Shown piece by piece: positions 25,871-38,909 of a stretch of DNA of 64,000 bases. The notes under the pieces were generated by a model that saw only the letters and a list, made by a program, of their open reading frames with translations, was not told where the DNA came from and ran no database searches. Source of the stretch: Heligmosomoides polygyrus polygyrus (Eukaryota > Nematoda > Chromadorea > Rhabditida > Heligmosomidae); assembly GCA_947396885.1 (NCBI GenBank), contig OX377206.1:51071631-51135630 (forward strand), read 5' to 3'. Each line of letters begins with the position of its first letter. Position 1 is the stretch's first letter. A program made the position numbers and the translations under genes.

Positions 25871-28800
25871 GCGTGAAGATTCTTTGATTTCCGCTTCTTC
25901 ATGTTGAATGTATTTATCGGTTTCTTCGGCCACACCGGATAGTGCAACATGACTATCGTCTTTAGTACTTCCTCAAGAACGACATCCGCAATCGAGATAT
26001 CTGTGAACACCGTCAGACGTCAATGAGAATCGGATCATTAAGCAGTCAAGAGCTCTCATCTTTCCGGGACAATTCACTGATTTCAGTTTGGTAATGGTGA
26101 CTGTCTTTATCGATTTCTTCGGCAACATCACATAGTGTGACATGACTGTCCTCTTTAGGAACTTCCTCAAGAACGAGCTTCACAATCCACATATCTCTCT
26201 ACACTGTCAGACGTCACACAGAGACAGATCACTAGAAGGATCGAAACTACTATTTTGACAGGATAGCTATTTCGCGTGAGCTTGTATGGTTTTTATGTCT
26301 ATCAGTTTCCTTGGCCACACAAGATAGTGTGACATGACTATCGTGTTCAGGTACTTCCTCAAGAACGACATCCGGGATCGACGTATCTGTAAACGCCGTC
26401 ACTGAGAATCGGATCATTAAACAGTCAAGTGCTCTCATTTTTGCGTGAAAATTCTTTGATTTCAGCTTTTTCATGGTGAATGTGTTTATCGGTTTCTTCG
26501 CTCACATGAGATAGTGCAACATGACTATCGTCTTTAGTACTTCCTCAAGAACGACATCCGCAATCGAGGTATCTGTGAACATCGTCAGACATCAATCATA
26601 ATCGGATCATTAAACAGTCAAGTGCTCTCATTTTTGCGTGAAAATTCTTTGATTTCAGCTTTTTCATGGTGAATGTGTTTATCGGCTTCTTCGGTCACAT
26701 GAGATAGTGTGACATGACTATCGTCTTTAGTACTTCCTCAACAGCGACATCCGCAATCGAGGTATCTGTGAACATCGTCAGACATCAATCATAATCGGAT
26801 CATGAAACAGTCAAGTGCTCTCATTTTTGCGTGAAAATTCTTTGATTTCAGCTTTTTCATGGTGAATGTGTTTATCGGCTTCTTCGGTCACATGAGATAG
26901 TGTGACATGACTATCGTCTTTAGTACTTCCTCAAGAGCGACATCCGCAATCGAGGTATCTGTGAACATCGTCAGACATCAATCATAATCGGATCATTAAA
27001 CAGTAAAGTGCTCTCATTTTTGCGTGAAAATTCTTTGATTACAGCTTTTTCATGGTGAATGTGTTTTTCGGTTTCTTCGGCCACATTACATAGTGTGACA
27101 TGACTATCGTGTTCAGGTACTTCCTCAAGAACGACATCCGGGATCGACGTATCTGTAAACGCCGTCACTGAGAATCGGATCATTAAACAGTCAAGTGCTC
27201 TCATTTTTGCGTGAAAATTCTTTGATTTCAGCTTTTTCATGGTGAATGTGTTTATCGGTTTCTTCGCTCACATGAGATAGTGCAACATGACTATCGTCTT
27301 TAGTACTTCCTCAAGAGCGACATCCGCAATCGAGGTATCTGTGAACATCGTCAGACATCAATCATAATCGGATCATTAAACAGTCAAGTGCTCTCATTTT
27401 TGCGTGAAAATTCTTTGATTTCAGCTTTTTCATGGTGAATGTGTTTAACGGCTTCTTCGGTCACATGAGATAGTGTGACATGACTATCGTCTTTAGTACT
27501 TCCTCAAGAGCGACATCCGCAATCGAGGTATCTGTGAACATCGTCAGACATCAATCATAATCGGATCATTAAACAGTAAAGTGCTCTCATTTTTGCGTGA
27601 AAATTCTTTGATTACAGCTTTTTCATGGTGAATGTGTTTTTCGGTTTCTTCGGCCACATTACATAGTGTGACATGACTATCGTGTTCAGGTACTTCCTCA
27701 AGAACGACATCCGGGATCGACGTATCTGTAAACGCCGTCACTGAGAATCGGATCATTAAACAGTCAAGTGCTCTCATTTTTGCGTGAAAATTCTTTGATT
27801 TCAGCTTTTTCATGGTGAATGTGTTTATCGGTTTCTTCGCTCACATGAGATAGTGCAACATGACTATCGTCTTTAGTACTTCCTCAAGAGCGACATCCGC
27901 AATCGAGGTATCTGTGAACATCGTCAGACATCAATCATAATCGGATCATTAAACAGTAAAGTGCTCTCATTTTTGCGGGAAAATTCTTTGATTACAGCTT
28001 TTTCATGGTGAATGTGTTTTTCGGTTTCTTCGGCCACATTACATAGTGTGACATGACTATCGTGTTCAGGTACTTCCTCAAGAACGACATCCGGGATCGA
28101 CGTATCTGTAAACGCCGTCACTGAGAATCGGATCATTAAACAGTCAAGTGCTCTCATTTTTGCGTGAAAATTCTTTGATTTCAGCTTTTTCATGGTGAAT
28201 GTGTTTATCGGTTTCTTCGCTCACATGAGATAGTGCAACATGACTATCGTCTTTAGTACTTCCTCAAGAGCGACATCCGCAATCGAGGTATCTGTGAACA
28301 TCGTCAGACATCAATCATAATCGGATCATTAAACAGTCAAGTGCTCTCATTTTTGCGTGAAAATTCTTTGATTTCAGCTTTTTCATGGTGAATGTGTTTA
28401 TCGGCTTCTTCGGTCACATGAGATAGTGTGACATGACTATCGTCTTTAGTACTTCCTCAAGAGCGACATCCGCAATCGAGGTATCTGTGAACATCGTCAG
28501 ACATCAATCATAATCGGATCATTAAACAGTAAAGTGCTCTCATTTTTGCGTGAAAATTCTTTGATTACAGCTTTTTCATGGTGAATGTGTTTTTCGGTTT
28601 CTTCGGCCACATTACATAGTGTGACATGACTATCGTGTTCAGGTACTTCCTCAAGAACGACATCCGGGATCGACGTATCTGTAAACGCCGTCACTGAGAA
28701 TCGGATCATTAAACAGTCAAGTGCTCTCATTTTTGCGTGAAAATTCTTTGATTTCAGCTTTTTCATGGTGAATGTGTTTATCGGTTTCTTCGCTCACATG

Positions 28801-30988
28801 AGATAGTGCAACATGACTATCGTCTTTAGTACTTCCTCAAGAGCGACATCCGCAATCGAGGTATCTGTGAACATCGTCAGACATCAATCATAATCGGATC
28901 ATTAAACAGTCAAGTGCTCTCATTTTTGCGTGAAAATTCTTTGATTTCAGCTTTTTCATGGTGAATGTGTTTATCGGCTTCTTCGGTCACATGAGATAGT
29001 GTGACATGACTATCGTCTTTAGTACTTCCTCAAGAGCGACATCCGCAATCGAGGTATCTGTGAACATCGTCAGACATCAATCATAATCGGATCATTAAAC
29101 AGTAAAGTGCTCTCATTTTTGCGTGAAAATTCTTTGATTACAGCTTTTTCATGGTGAATGTGTTTTTCGGTTTCTTCGGCCACATTACATAGTGTGACAT
29201 GACTATCGTGTTCAGGTACTTCCTCAAGAACGACATCCGGGATCGACGTATCTGTAAACGCCGTCACTGAGAATCGGATCATTATCCAGTCAAGCGCTCT
29301 CGCTTTTTGCGTGAAGATTCTTTGATTTCCGCTTCTTCATGTTGAATGTATTTATCGGTTTCTTCGGCCACACCGGATAGTGCAACATGACTATCGTCTT
29401 TAGTACTTCCTCAAGAACGACATCCGCAATCGAGATATCTGTGAACACCGTCAGACGTCAATGAGAATCGGATCATTAAGCAGTCAAGAGCTCTCATCTT
29501 TTCGGGACAATTCACTGATTTCAGTTTGGTAATGGTGACTGTCTTTATCGATTTCTTCGGCAACATCACATAGTGTGACATGACTGTCCTCTTTAGGAAC
29601 TTCCTCAAGAACGAGCTTCACAATCCACATATCTCTCTACACTGTCAGACGTCACACAGAGACAGATCACTAGAAGGATCGAAACTACTATTTTGACAGG
29701 ATAGCTATTTCGCGTGAGCTTGTATGGTTTTTATGTCTATCAGTTTCCTTGGCCACACAAGATAGTGTGACATGACTATCGTGTTCAGGTACTTCCTCAA
29801 GAACGACATCCGGGATCGACGTATCTGTAAACGCCGTCACTGAGAATCGGATCATTAAACAGTCAAGTGCTCTCATTTTTGCGTGAAAATTCTTTGATTT
29901 CAGCTTTTTCATGGTGAATGTGTTTATCGGTTTCTTCGCTCACATGAGATAGTGCAACATGACTATCGTCTTTAGTACTTCCTCAAGAACGACATCCGCA
30001 ATCGAGGTATCTGTGAACATCGTCAGACATCAATCATAATCGGATCATTAAACAGTCAAGTGCTCTCATTTTTGCGTGAAAATTCTTTGATTTCAGCTTT
30101 TTCATGGTGAATGTGTTTATCGGCTTCTTCGGTCACATGAGATAGTGTGACATGACTATCGTCTTTAGTACTTCCTCAACAGCGACATCCGCAATCGAGG
30201 TATCTGTGAACATCGTCAGACATCAATCATAATCGGATCATGAAACAGTCAAGTGCTCTCATTTTTGCGTGAAAATTCTTTGATTTCAGCTTTTTCATGG
30301 TGAATGTGTTTATCGGCTTCTTCGGTCACATGAGATAGTGTGACATGACTATCGTCTTTAGTACTTCCTCAAGAGCGACATCCGCAATCGAGGTATCTGT
30401 GAACATCGTCAGACATCAATCATAATCGGATCATTAAACAGTAAAGTGCTCTCATTTTTGCGTGAAAATTCTTTGATTACAGCTTTTTCATGGTGAATGT
30501 GTTTTTCGGTTTCTTCGGCCACATTACATAGTGTGACATGACTATCGTGTTCAGGTACTTCCTCAAGAACGACATCCGGGATCGACGTATCTGTAAACGC
30601 CGTCACTGAGAATCGGATCATTAAACAGTCAAGTGCTCTCATTTTTGCGTGAAAATTCTTTGATTTCAGCTTTTTCATGGTGAATGTGTTTATCGGTTTC
30701 TTCGCTCACATGAGATAGTGCAACATGACTATCGTCTTTAGTACTTCCTCAAGAACGACATCCGCAATCGAGGTATCTGTGAACATCGTCAGACATCAAT
30801 CATAATCGGATCATTAAACAGTCAAGTGCTCTCATTTTTGCGTGAAAATTCTTTGATTTCAGCTTTTTCATGGTGAATGTGTTTATCGGCTTCTTCGGTC
30901 ACATGAGATAGTGTGACATGACTATCGTCTTTAGTACTTCCTCAAGAGCGACATCCGCAATCGAGGTATCTGTGAACATCGTCAGACA
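25860..30988. repeat. 3438-bp offset duplication (about 25.86-27.55 and 29.30-30.99 kb)
   Basis: About 25860-27550 matches about 29298-30988 with an offset of 3,438 bp, exactly six times 573. Both copies contain a linker with the CTCTCTACACTGTC variant, at 26237 and 29675. The DNA between them is the 573-bp trimer array, which has no linker for about 3.4 kb, the longest linker-free run in family B. Confidence 0.78.
26971..29282. repeat. 573-bp trimer repeat (187+193+193), about four copies
   Basis: Units begin at 26971, 27544, 27924, 28497 and 29070. Spacing is 573, 380, 573 and 573 bp. Within a unit the intervals between TTTTTCATGG sites are 187, 193 and 193 bp (27051, 27238, 27431, 27624). 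The 380-bp unit lacks one 193-bp monomer. The variant GATTACAGC marks the first monomer of each unit. This is the simplest higher-order repeat in family B. Confidence 0.88.
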
Positions 30989-33900
30989 TCAATCGTAATC
31001 GGATCATTAAGCAGTCAAGAGCTCTCATCTTTCCGGGACAATTCACTGATTTCAGTTTGGTAATGGTGACTGTCTTTATCGATTTCTTCGGCAACATCAC
31101 ATAGTGTGACATGACTGTCCTCTTTAGGAACTTCCTCAAGAACGAGCTTCACAATCCACATATCTCTCAACACTGTCAGACGTCACACTGAGACAGCTCA
31201 CTAGAAGGATCGAAACTACTATTTTGACAGGATAGCTATTTCGCGCGAGCTTGTATGGCTTTTATGTCTATCAGTTTCTTCGGCCACACAAGATAGTGTG
31301 ACATGACTATCGTGTTCAGGTACTTCCTCAAGAACGACATCCGGGATCGACGTATCTGAAAACGCCGTCACTGAGAATCGGATCATTATCCAGTCAAGAG
31401 CTCTCACTTTTTGCGTAAAGATTCTTTGATTTCCGCTTCTTCATGTTAAATGTATTTATCGGTTTCTTCGGCCACACCGGATAGTGCAACATGACTATCG
31501 TCTTTAGTACTTCCTCAAGAACGACATCCGCAATCGAGGTATCTGTGAACACCGTCAGACGTCAATGAGAATCGGATCATTAAGCAGTCAAGAGCTCTCA
31601 TCTTTCCGGGACAATTCACTGATTTCAGTTTGGTAATGGTGACTGTCTTTATCGATTTCTTGGGCAACATCACATAGTGTGACATGACTGTCGCCTTTAG
31701 GAACTTCCTCAAGAACGAGCTTCACAATCCACATATCTCTCAACACCGTCAGACGTCACACTGAGACAGATCACTAGAAGGATCGAAACTACTATTTTGA
31801 CAGGATAGCTATTTCGCGTGAGCTTGTATGATTTTTATGTCTATCAGTTTCTTTGGCCACACAAGATAGTGTGACATGACTATCGTGTTCAGGTACTTCC
31901 TCAAGAACGACATCCGGGATCGACGTATCTGTAAACGCCGTCACTGAGAATCGGATCCTTAAACAGTAAAGTGCTCTCATTTTTGCGTGAAAATTCTTTG
32001 ATTTCAGCTTTTTCATGGTGAATGTGTTTTTCGGTTTCTTCGGCCACATTACATAGTGTGACATGACTATCGTGTTCAGGTACTTCCTCAAGAACGACAT
32101 CCGGGATCGACGTATCTGTAAACGCCGTCACTGAGAATCGGATCATTAAACAGTCAAGTGCTCTCATTTTTGCGTGGAAATTCTTTGATTTCAGCTTTTT
32201 CATGGTGAATGTGTTTATCGGTTTCTTCGGTCACATGAGATAGTGTGACATGACTATCGTCTTTAGTACTTCCTCAAGAACGACATCCGCAATCGAGGTA
32301 TCTGTGAACATCGTCAGACATCAATCATAATCGGATCATTAAACAGTCAAGTGCTCTCATTTTTGCGTGAAAATTCTTTGATTTCAGCTTTTTCATGGTG
32401 AATGTGTTTATCGGCTTCTTCGGTCACATGAGATAGTGTGACATGACTATCGTCTTTAGTACTTCCTCAACAGCGACATCCGCAATCGAGGTATCTGTGA
32501 ACATCGTCAGACATCAATCATAATCGGATCATGAAACAGTCAAGTGCTCTCATTTTTGCGTGAAAATTCTTTGATTTCAGCTTTTTCATGGTGAATGTGT
32601 TTATCGGCTTCTTCGGTCACATGAGATAGTGTGACATGACTATCGTCTTTAGTACTTCCTCAAGAGCGACATCCGCAATCGAGGTATCTGTGAACATCGT
32701 CAGACATCAATCATAATCGGATCATTAAACAGTCAAGTGCTCTCATTTTTGCGTGAAAATTCTTTGATTTCAGCTTTTTCATGGTGAATGTGTTTATCGG
32801 CTTCTTCGGTCACATGAGATAGTGTGACATGACTATCGTCTTTAGTACTTCCTCAAGAGCGACATCCGCAATCGAGGTATCTGTGAACATCGTCAGACAT
32901 CAATCATAATCGGATAATTAAACAGTCAAGTGCTCTCATTTTTGCGTGAAAATTCTTTGATTTCAGCTTTTTCATGGTGAATGTGTTTATCGGTTTCTTC
33001 GCTCACATGAGATAGTGTGACATGACTATCGTCTTTAGTACTTCCTCAAGAGCGACATCCGCAATCGAGGTATCTGTGAACATCGTCAGACATCAATCAT
33101 AATCGGATAATTAAACAGTCAAGTGCTCTCATTTTTGCGTGAAAATTCTTTGATTTCAGCTTTTTCATGGTGAATGTGTTTATCGGTTTCTTCGCTCACA
33201 TGAGATAGTGTGACATGACTATCGTCTTAGTACTTCCTCAAGAACGACATCCGCAATCGAGGTATCTGTGAACATCGTCAGACATCAATCATAATCGGAT
33301 CATTAAACAGTCAAGAGCTCTCATTTTTGCGGGACAATTCTTTGATTTCAGTTTGGTAATGGTGATTGTCTTTATCGATTTCTTCGGCAACATCACATAG
33401 TGTGACATGGCTGTCGTCTTTAAGAACTTCCTCAAGAACGACATCCGCAATCGACGTATCTTTGAACACCGTCAGACATCAATAAGAATCGGATCATTAA
33501 ACAGTCAAGTGTTTTCATTTTTGCGTGAAAATTCTTTGATTTCAGCTTTTTCATGGTGAATGTGTTTATCGGTTTCTTCGATCACATGAGATAGTGTGAC
33601 ACGACTATCGTCTTTAGTACTTCCTCAAGAACGACATCCGCAATCGAGGTATCTGTGAACATCGTCAGACATCAATCATAATCGGATCATTAAACAGTCA
33701 AGTGCTCTCATTTTTGCGTGAAAATTCTTTGATTTCAGCTTTTTCATGGTGAATGTGTTTATCGGCTTCTTTGGTCACATGAGATAGTGTGACATGACTA
33801 TCGTCTTTAGTACTTCCTCAAGAGCGACATCCGCAATCGAGGTATCTGTGAACATCGTCAGACATCAATCATAATCGGATCATTAAACAGTCAAGTGCTC

Positions 33901-34363
33901 TCATTTTTGCGTGAAAATTCTTTGATTTCAGCTTTTTCATGGTGAATGTGTTTATCGGCTTCTTCGGTCACATGAGATAGTGTGACATGACTATCGTCTT
34001 TAGTACTTCCTCAAGAGCGACATCCGCAATCGAGGTATCTGAGAACATCGTCAGACATCAATCATAATCGGATCATTAAACAGTCAAGAGCTCTCATTTT
34101 TGCGGGACAATTCTTTGATTTTAGTTTGTTAATAGTGATTGTCTTTATCGATTTCTTCGGCAACATCACATAGTGTGACATGACTGTCGTCTTTAAGAAC
34201 TTCCTCAAGAACGAACTTCACAATCCACATATCTCTCAACACCGTCAGACGTCACACTGAGACAGATCACTAGAAGGATCGAAACTACTATTTTGACAGG
34301 ATAGCTATTTCGCGCGAGCTTGTATGGCTTTTATGTCTATCTGTTTCTTCGACCACACAAGAT

Positions 34364-34437
34364 AGTGTGACATGACTATCGTGTTCAGGTACTTCCTCAA
34401 AGTGTGACATGACTATCGTGTTCAGGTACTTCCTCAA
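34364..34437. repeat. 37-bp tandem duplication within a gamma monomer (copy 1)
   Basis: The segment from AGTGTGACATGAC to GTACTTCCTCAA at 34364-34400 is immediately repeated at 34401-34437. It occurs again at 38045-38118, in the second 3,681-bp unit, and nowhere else. The equivalent monomers near 44.03, 51.46, 56.24, 59.50 and 62.75 kb have a single copy. Confidence 0.92.
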
Positions 34438-35350
34438 GAACGACATCCGGGATCGACGTATCTGTAAACGCCGTCACTGAGAATCCGATCATTAAACAGT
34501 CAAGTGCTCTCATTTTTGCGTGAAAATTCTTTGATTTCAGCTTTTTCATGGTGAATGTGTTTATCGGTTTCTTCGCTCACATGAGATAGTGTGACATGAC
34601 TATCGTCTTAGTACTTCCTCAAGAACATCCGCAATCGAGGTATCTGTGAACATCGTCAGACATCAATCATAATCGGATCATTAAACAGTCAAGAGCTCTC
34701 ATTTTTGCGGGACAATTCTTTGATTTCAGTTTGGTAATGGTGATTGTCTTTATCGATTTCTTCGGCAACATCACATAGTGTGACATGGCTGTCGTCTTTA
34801 AGAACTTCCTCAAGAACGACATCCGCAAACGACGTATCTTTGAACACCGTCAGACATCAATCAGAATCGGATCATTAAACAGTCAAGTGTTCTCATTTTT
34901 GCGTGAAAATTCTTTGATTTCAGCTTTTTCATGGTGAATGTGTTTATCGGTTTCTTCGATCACATGAGATAGTGTGACATGACTATCGTCTTTAGTACTT
35001 CCTCAAGAACGACATCCGCAATCGAGGCATCTGTGAACATCGTCAGACATCAATCATAATCGGATCATTAAACAGTCAAGTGCTCTCATTTTTGCGTGAA
35101 AATTCTTTGATTTCAGCTTTTTCATGGTGAATGTGTTTATCGGCTTCTTCGGTCACATGAGATAGTGTGACATGACTATCGTCTTTAGTACTTCCTCAAG
35201 AGCGACATCCGCAATCGAGGTATCTGAGAACATCGTCAGACATCAATCATAATCGGATCATTAAACAGTCAAGAGCTCTCATTTTTGCGGGACAATTCTT
35301 TGATTTTAGCTTGTTAATAGTGATTGTCTTTATCGATTTCTTCGGAAACA

Positions 35351-35363
35351 TCACATAGTGTGA
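35351..35363. other. Inverted repeat TCACA-TAG-TGTGA in beta monomers, example
   Basis: Beta-class monomers have a perfect 5-bp inverted repeat with a 3-base centre in the core. Family-A units with CCACATAGTGTGA keep 4-bp arms, and alpha units (GAGATAGTGTGA) lose the left arm. It overlaps the most conserved part of the monomer. The coordinates mark one representative copy. Confidence 0.7.
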
Positions 35364-38044
35364 CATGACTGTCGTCTTTAAGAACTTCCTCAAGAACGAA
35401 CTTCACAATCCACATATCTCTCAACACCGTCAGACGTCACACTGAGACAGATCACTAGAAGGATCGAAACTACTATTTTGACAGGATAGCTATTTCGCGC
35501 GAGCTTGTATGGCTTTTATGTCTATCAGTTTCTTTGGCCACACAAGATAGTGTGACATGACTATCGTGTTCAGGTACTTCCTCAAGAACGACATCCGGGA
35601 TCGACGTATCTGTAAACGCCGTCACTGAGAATCGGATCCTTAAACAGTAAAGTGCTCTCATTTTTGCGTGAAAATTCTTTGATTTCAGCTTTTTTATGGT
35701 GAATGTGTTTTTCGGTTTCTTCGGCCACATTACATAGTGTGACATGACTATTGTGTTAAGGTACTTCCTCAAAAACGACATCCGGGATCGACGTATCTGT
35801 AAACGCCGTCACTGAGAATCGGATCCTTAAATAGTAAAGTGCTCTCATTTTTGCGCGAAAATTCTTTGATTTCAGCTTTTTCATGGTGAATGTGTTTATC
35901 GGTTTCTTCGGTCACATGAGATAGTGTGACATGACTATCGTCTTTAGTACTTCCTCAAGAACGACATCCGCAATCGAGGTATCTGTGAACATCGTCAGAC
36001 ATCAATCATAATCGGATCATTAAACAGTCAAGTGCTCTCATTTTTGCGTGAAAATTCTTTGATTTCAGCTTTTTCATGGTGAATGTGTTTATCGGCTTCT
36101 TCGGTCACATGAGATAGTGTGACATGACTATCGTCTTTAGTACTTCCTCAACAGCGACATCCGCAATCGAGGTATCTGTGAACATCGTCAGACATCAATC
36201 ATAATCGGATCATGAAACAGTCAAGTGCTCTCATTTTTGCGTGAAAATTCTTTGATTTCAGCTTTTTCATGGTGAATGTGTTTATCGGCTTCTTCGGTCA
36301 CATGAGATAGTGTGACATGACTATCGTCTTTAGTACTTCCTCAAGAGCGACATCCGCAATCGAGGTATCTGTGAACATCGTCAGACATCAATCATAATCG
36401 GATCATTAAACAGTCAAGTGCTCTCATTTTTGCGTGAAAATTCTTTGATTTCAGCTTTTTCATGGTGAATGTGTTTATCGGCTTCTTCGGTCACATGAGA
36501 TAGTGTGACATGACTATCGTCTTTAGTACTTCCTCAAGAGCGACATCCGCAATCGAGGTATCTGTGAACATCGTCAGACATCAATCATAATCGGATAATT
36601 AAACAGTCAAGTGCTCTCATTTTTGCGTGAAAATTCTTTGATTTCAGCTTTTTCATGGTGAATGTGTTTATCGGTTTCTTCGCTCACATGAGATAGTGTG
36701 ACATGACTATCGTCTTTAGTACTTCCTCAAGAGCGACATCCGCAATCGAGGTATCTGTGAACATCGTCAGACATCAATCATAATCGGATAATTAAACAGT
36801 CAAGTGCTCTCATTTTTGCGTGAAAATTCTTTGATTTCAGCTTTTTCATGGTGAATGTGTTTATCGGTTTCTTCGCTCACATGAGATAGTGTGACATGAC
36901 TATCGTCTTAGTACTTCCTCAAGAACGACATCCGCAATCGAGGTATCTGTGAACATCGTCAGACATCAATCATAATCGGATCATTAAACAGTCAAGAGCT
37001 CTCATTTTTGCGGGACAATTCTTTGATTTCAGTTTGGTAATGGTGATTGTCTTTATCGATTTCTTCGGCAACATCACATAGTGTGACATGGCTGTCGTCT
37101 TTAAGAACTTCCTCAAGAACGACATCCGCAATCGACGTATCTTTGAACACCGTCAGACATCAATAAGAATCGGATCATTAAACAGTCAAGTGTTTTCATT
37201 TTTGCGTGAAAATTCTTTGATTTCAGCTTTTTCATGGTGAATGTGTTTATCGGTTTCTTCGATCACATGAGATAGTGTGACACGACTATCGTCTTTAGTA
37301 CTTCCTCAAGAACGACATCCGCAATCGAGGTATCTGTGAACATCGTCAGACATCAATCATAATCGGATCATTAAACAGTCAAGTGCTCTCATTTTTGCGT
37401 GAAAATTCTTTGATTTCAGCTTTTTCATGGTGAATGTGTTTATCGGCTTCTTTGGTCACATGAGATAGTGTGACATGACTATCGTCTTTAGTACTTCCTC
37501 AAGAGCGACATCCGCAATCGAGGTATCTGTGAACATCGTCAGACATCAATCATAATCGGATCATTAAACAGTCAAGTGCTCTCATTTTTGCGTGAAAATT
37601 CTTTGATTTCAGCTTTTTCATGGTGAATGTGTTTATCGGCTTCTTCGGTCACATGAGATAGTGTGACATGACTATCGTCTTTAGTACTTCCTCAAGAGCG
37701 ACATCCGCAATCGAGGTATCTGAGAACATCGTCAGACATCAATCATAATCGGATCATTAAACAGTCAAGAGCTCTCATTTTTGCGGGACAATTCTTTGAT
37801 TTTAGTTTGTTAATAGTGATTGTCTTTATCGATTTCTTCGGCAACATCACATAGTGTGACATGACTGTCGTCTTTAAGAACTTCCTCAAGAACGAACTTC
37901 ACAATCCACATATCTCTCAACACCGTCAGACGTCACACTGAGACAGATCACTAGAAGGATCGAAACTACTATTTTGACAGGATAGCTATTTCGCGCGAGC
38001 TTGTATGGCTTTTATGTCTATCTGTTTCTTCGACCACACAAGAT

Positions 38045-38118
38045 AGTGTGACATGACTATCGTGTTCAGGTACTTCCTCAAAGTGTGACATGACTATCGT
38101 GTTCAGGTACTTCCTCAA
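38045..38118. repeat. 37-bp tandem duplication within a gamma monomer (copy 2)
   Basis: Same duplication as at 34364-34437, exactly 3,681 bp downstream: 38045-38081 then 38082-38118. It lengthens the core-to-core distance here to 224 bp. Confidence 0.92.
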
Positions 38119-38909
38119 GAACGACATCCGGGATCGACGTATCTGTAAACGCCGTCACTGAGAATCCGATCATTAAACAGTCAAGTGCTCTCATTTTTGC
38201 GTGAAAATTCTTTGATTTCAGCTTTTTCATGGTGAATGTGTTTATCGGTTTCTTCGCTCACATGAGATAGTGTGACATGACTATCGTCTTAGTACTTCCT
38301 CAAGAACATCCGCAATCGAGGTATCTGTGAACATCGTCAGACATCAATCATAATCGGATCATTAAACAGTCAAGAGCTCTCATTTTTGCGGGACAATTCT
38401 TTGATTTCAGTTTGGTAATGGTGATTGTCTTTATCGATTTCTTCGGCAACATCACATAGTGTGACATGGCTGTCGTCTTTAAGAACTTCCTCAAGAACGA
38501 CATCCGCAAACGACGTATCTTTGAACACCGTCAGACATCAATCAGAATCGGATCATTAAACAGTCAAGTGTTCTCATTTTTGCGTGAAAATTCTTTGATT
38601 TCAGCTTTTTCATGGTGAATGTGTTTATCGGTTTCTTCGATCACATGAGATAGTGTGACATGACTATCGTCTTTAGTACTTCCTCAAGAACGACATCCGC
38701 AATCGAGGCATCTGTGAACATCGTCAGACATCAATCATAATCGGATCATTAAACAGTCAAGTGCTCTCATTTTTGCGTGAAAATTCTTTGATTTCAGCTT
38801 TTTCATGGTGAATGTGTTTATCGGCTTCTTCGGTCACATGAGATAGTGTGACATGACTATCGTCTTTAGTACTTCCTCAAGAGCGACATCCGCAATCGAG
38901 GTATCTGAG

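Noticed and set aside
35351..35363. Bacterial CRP-type operator
   Set aside because: The arms are in the order TCACA-N3-TGTGA, the reverse of the CRP site TGTGA-N6-TCACA, and nothing else in the window is bacterial.
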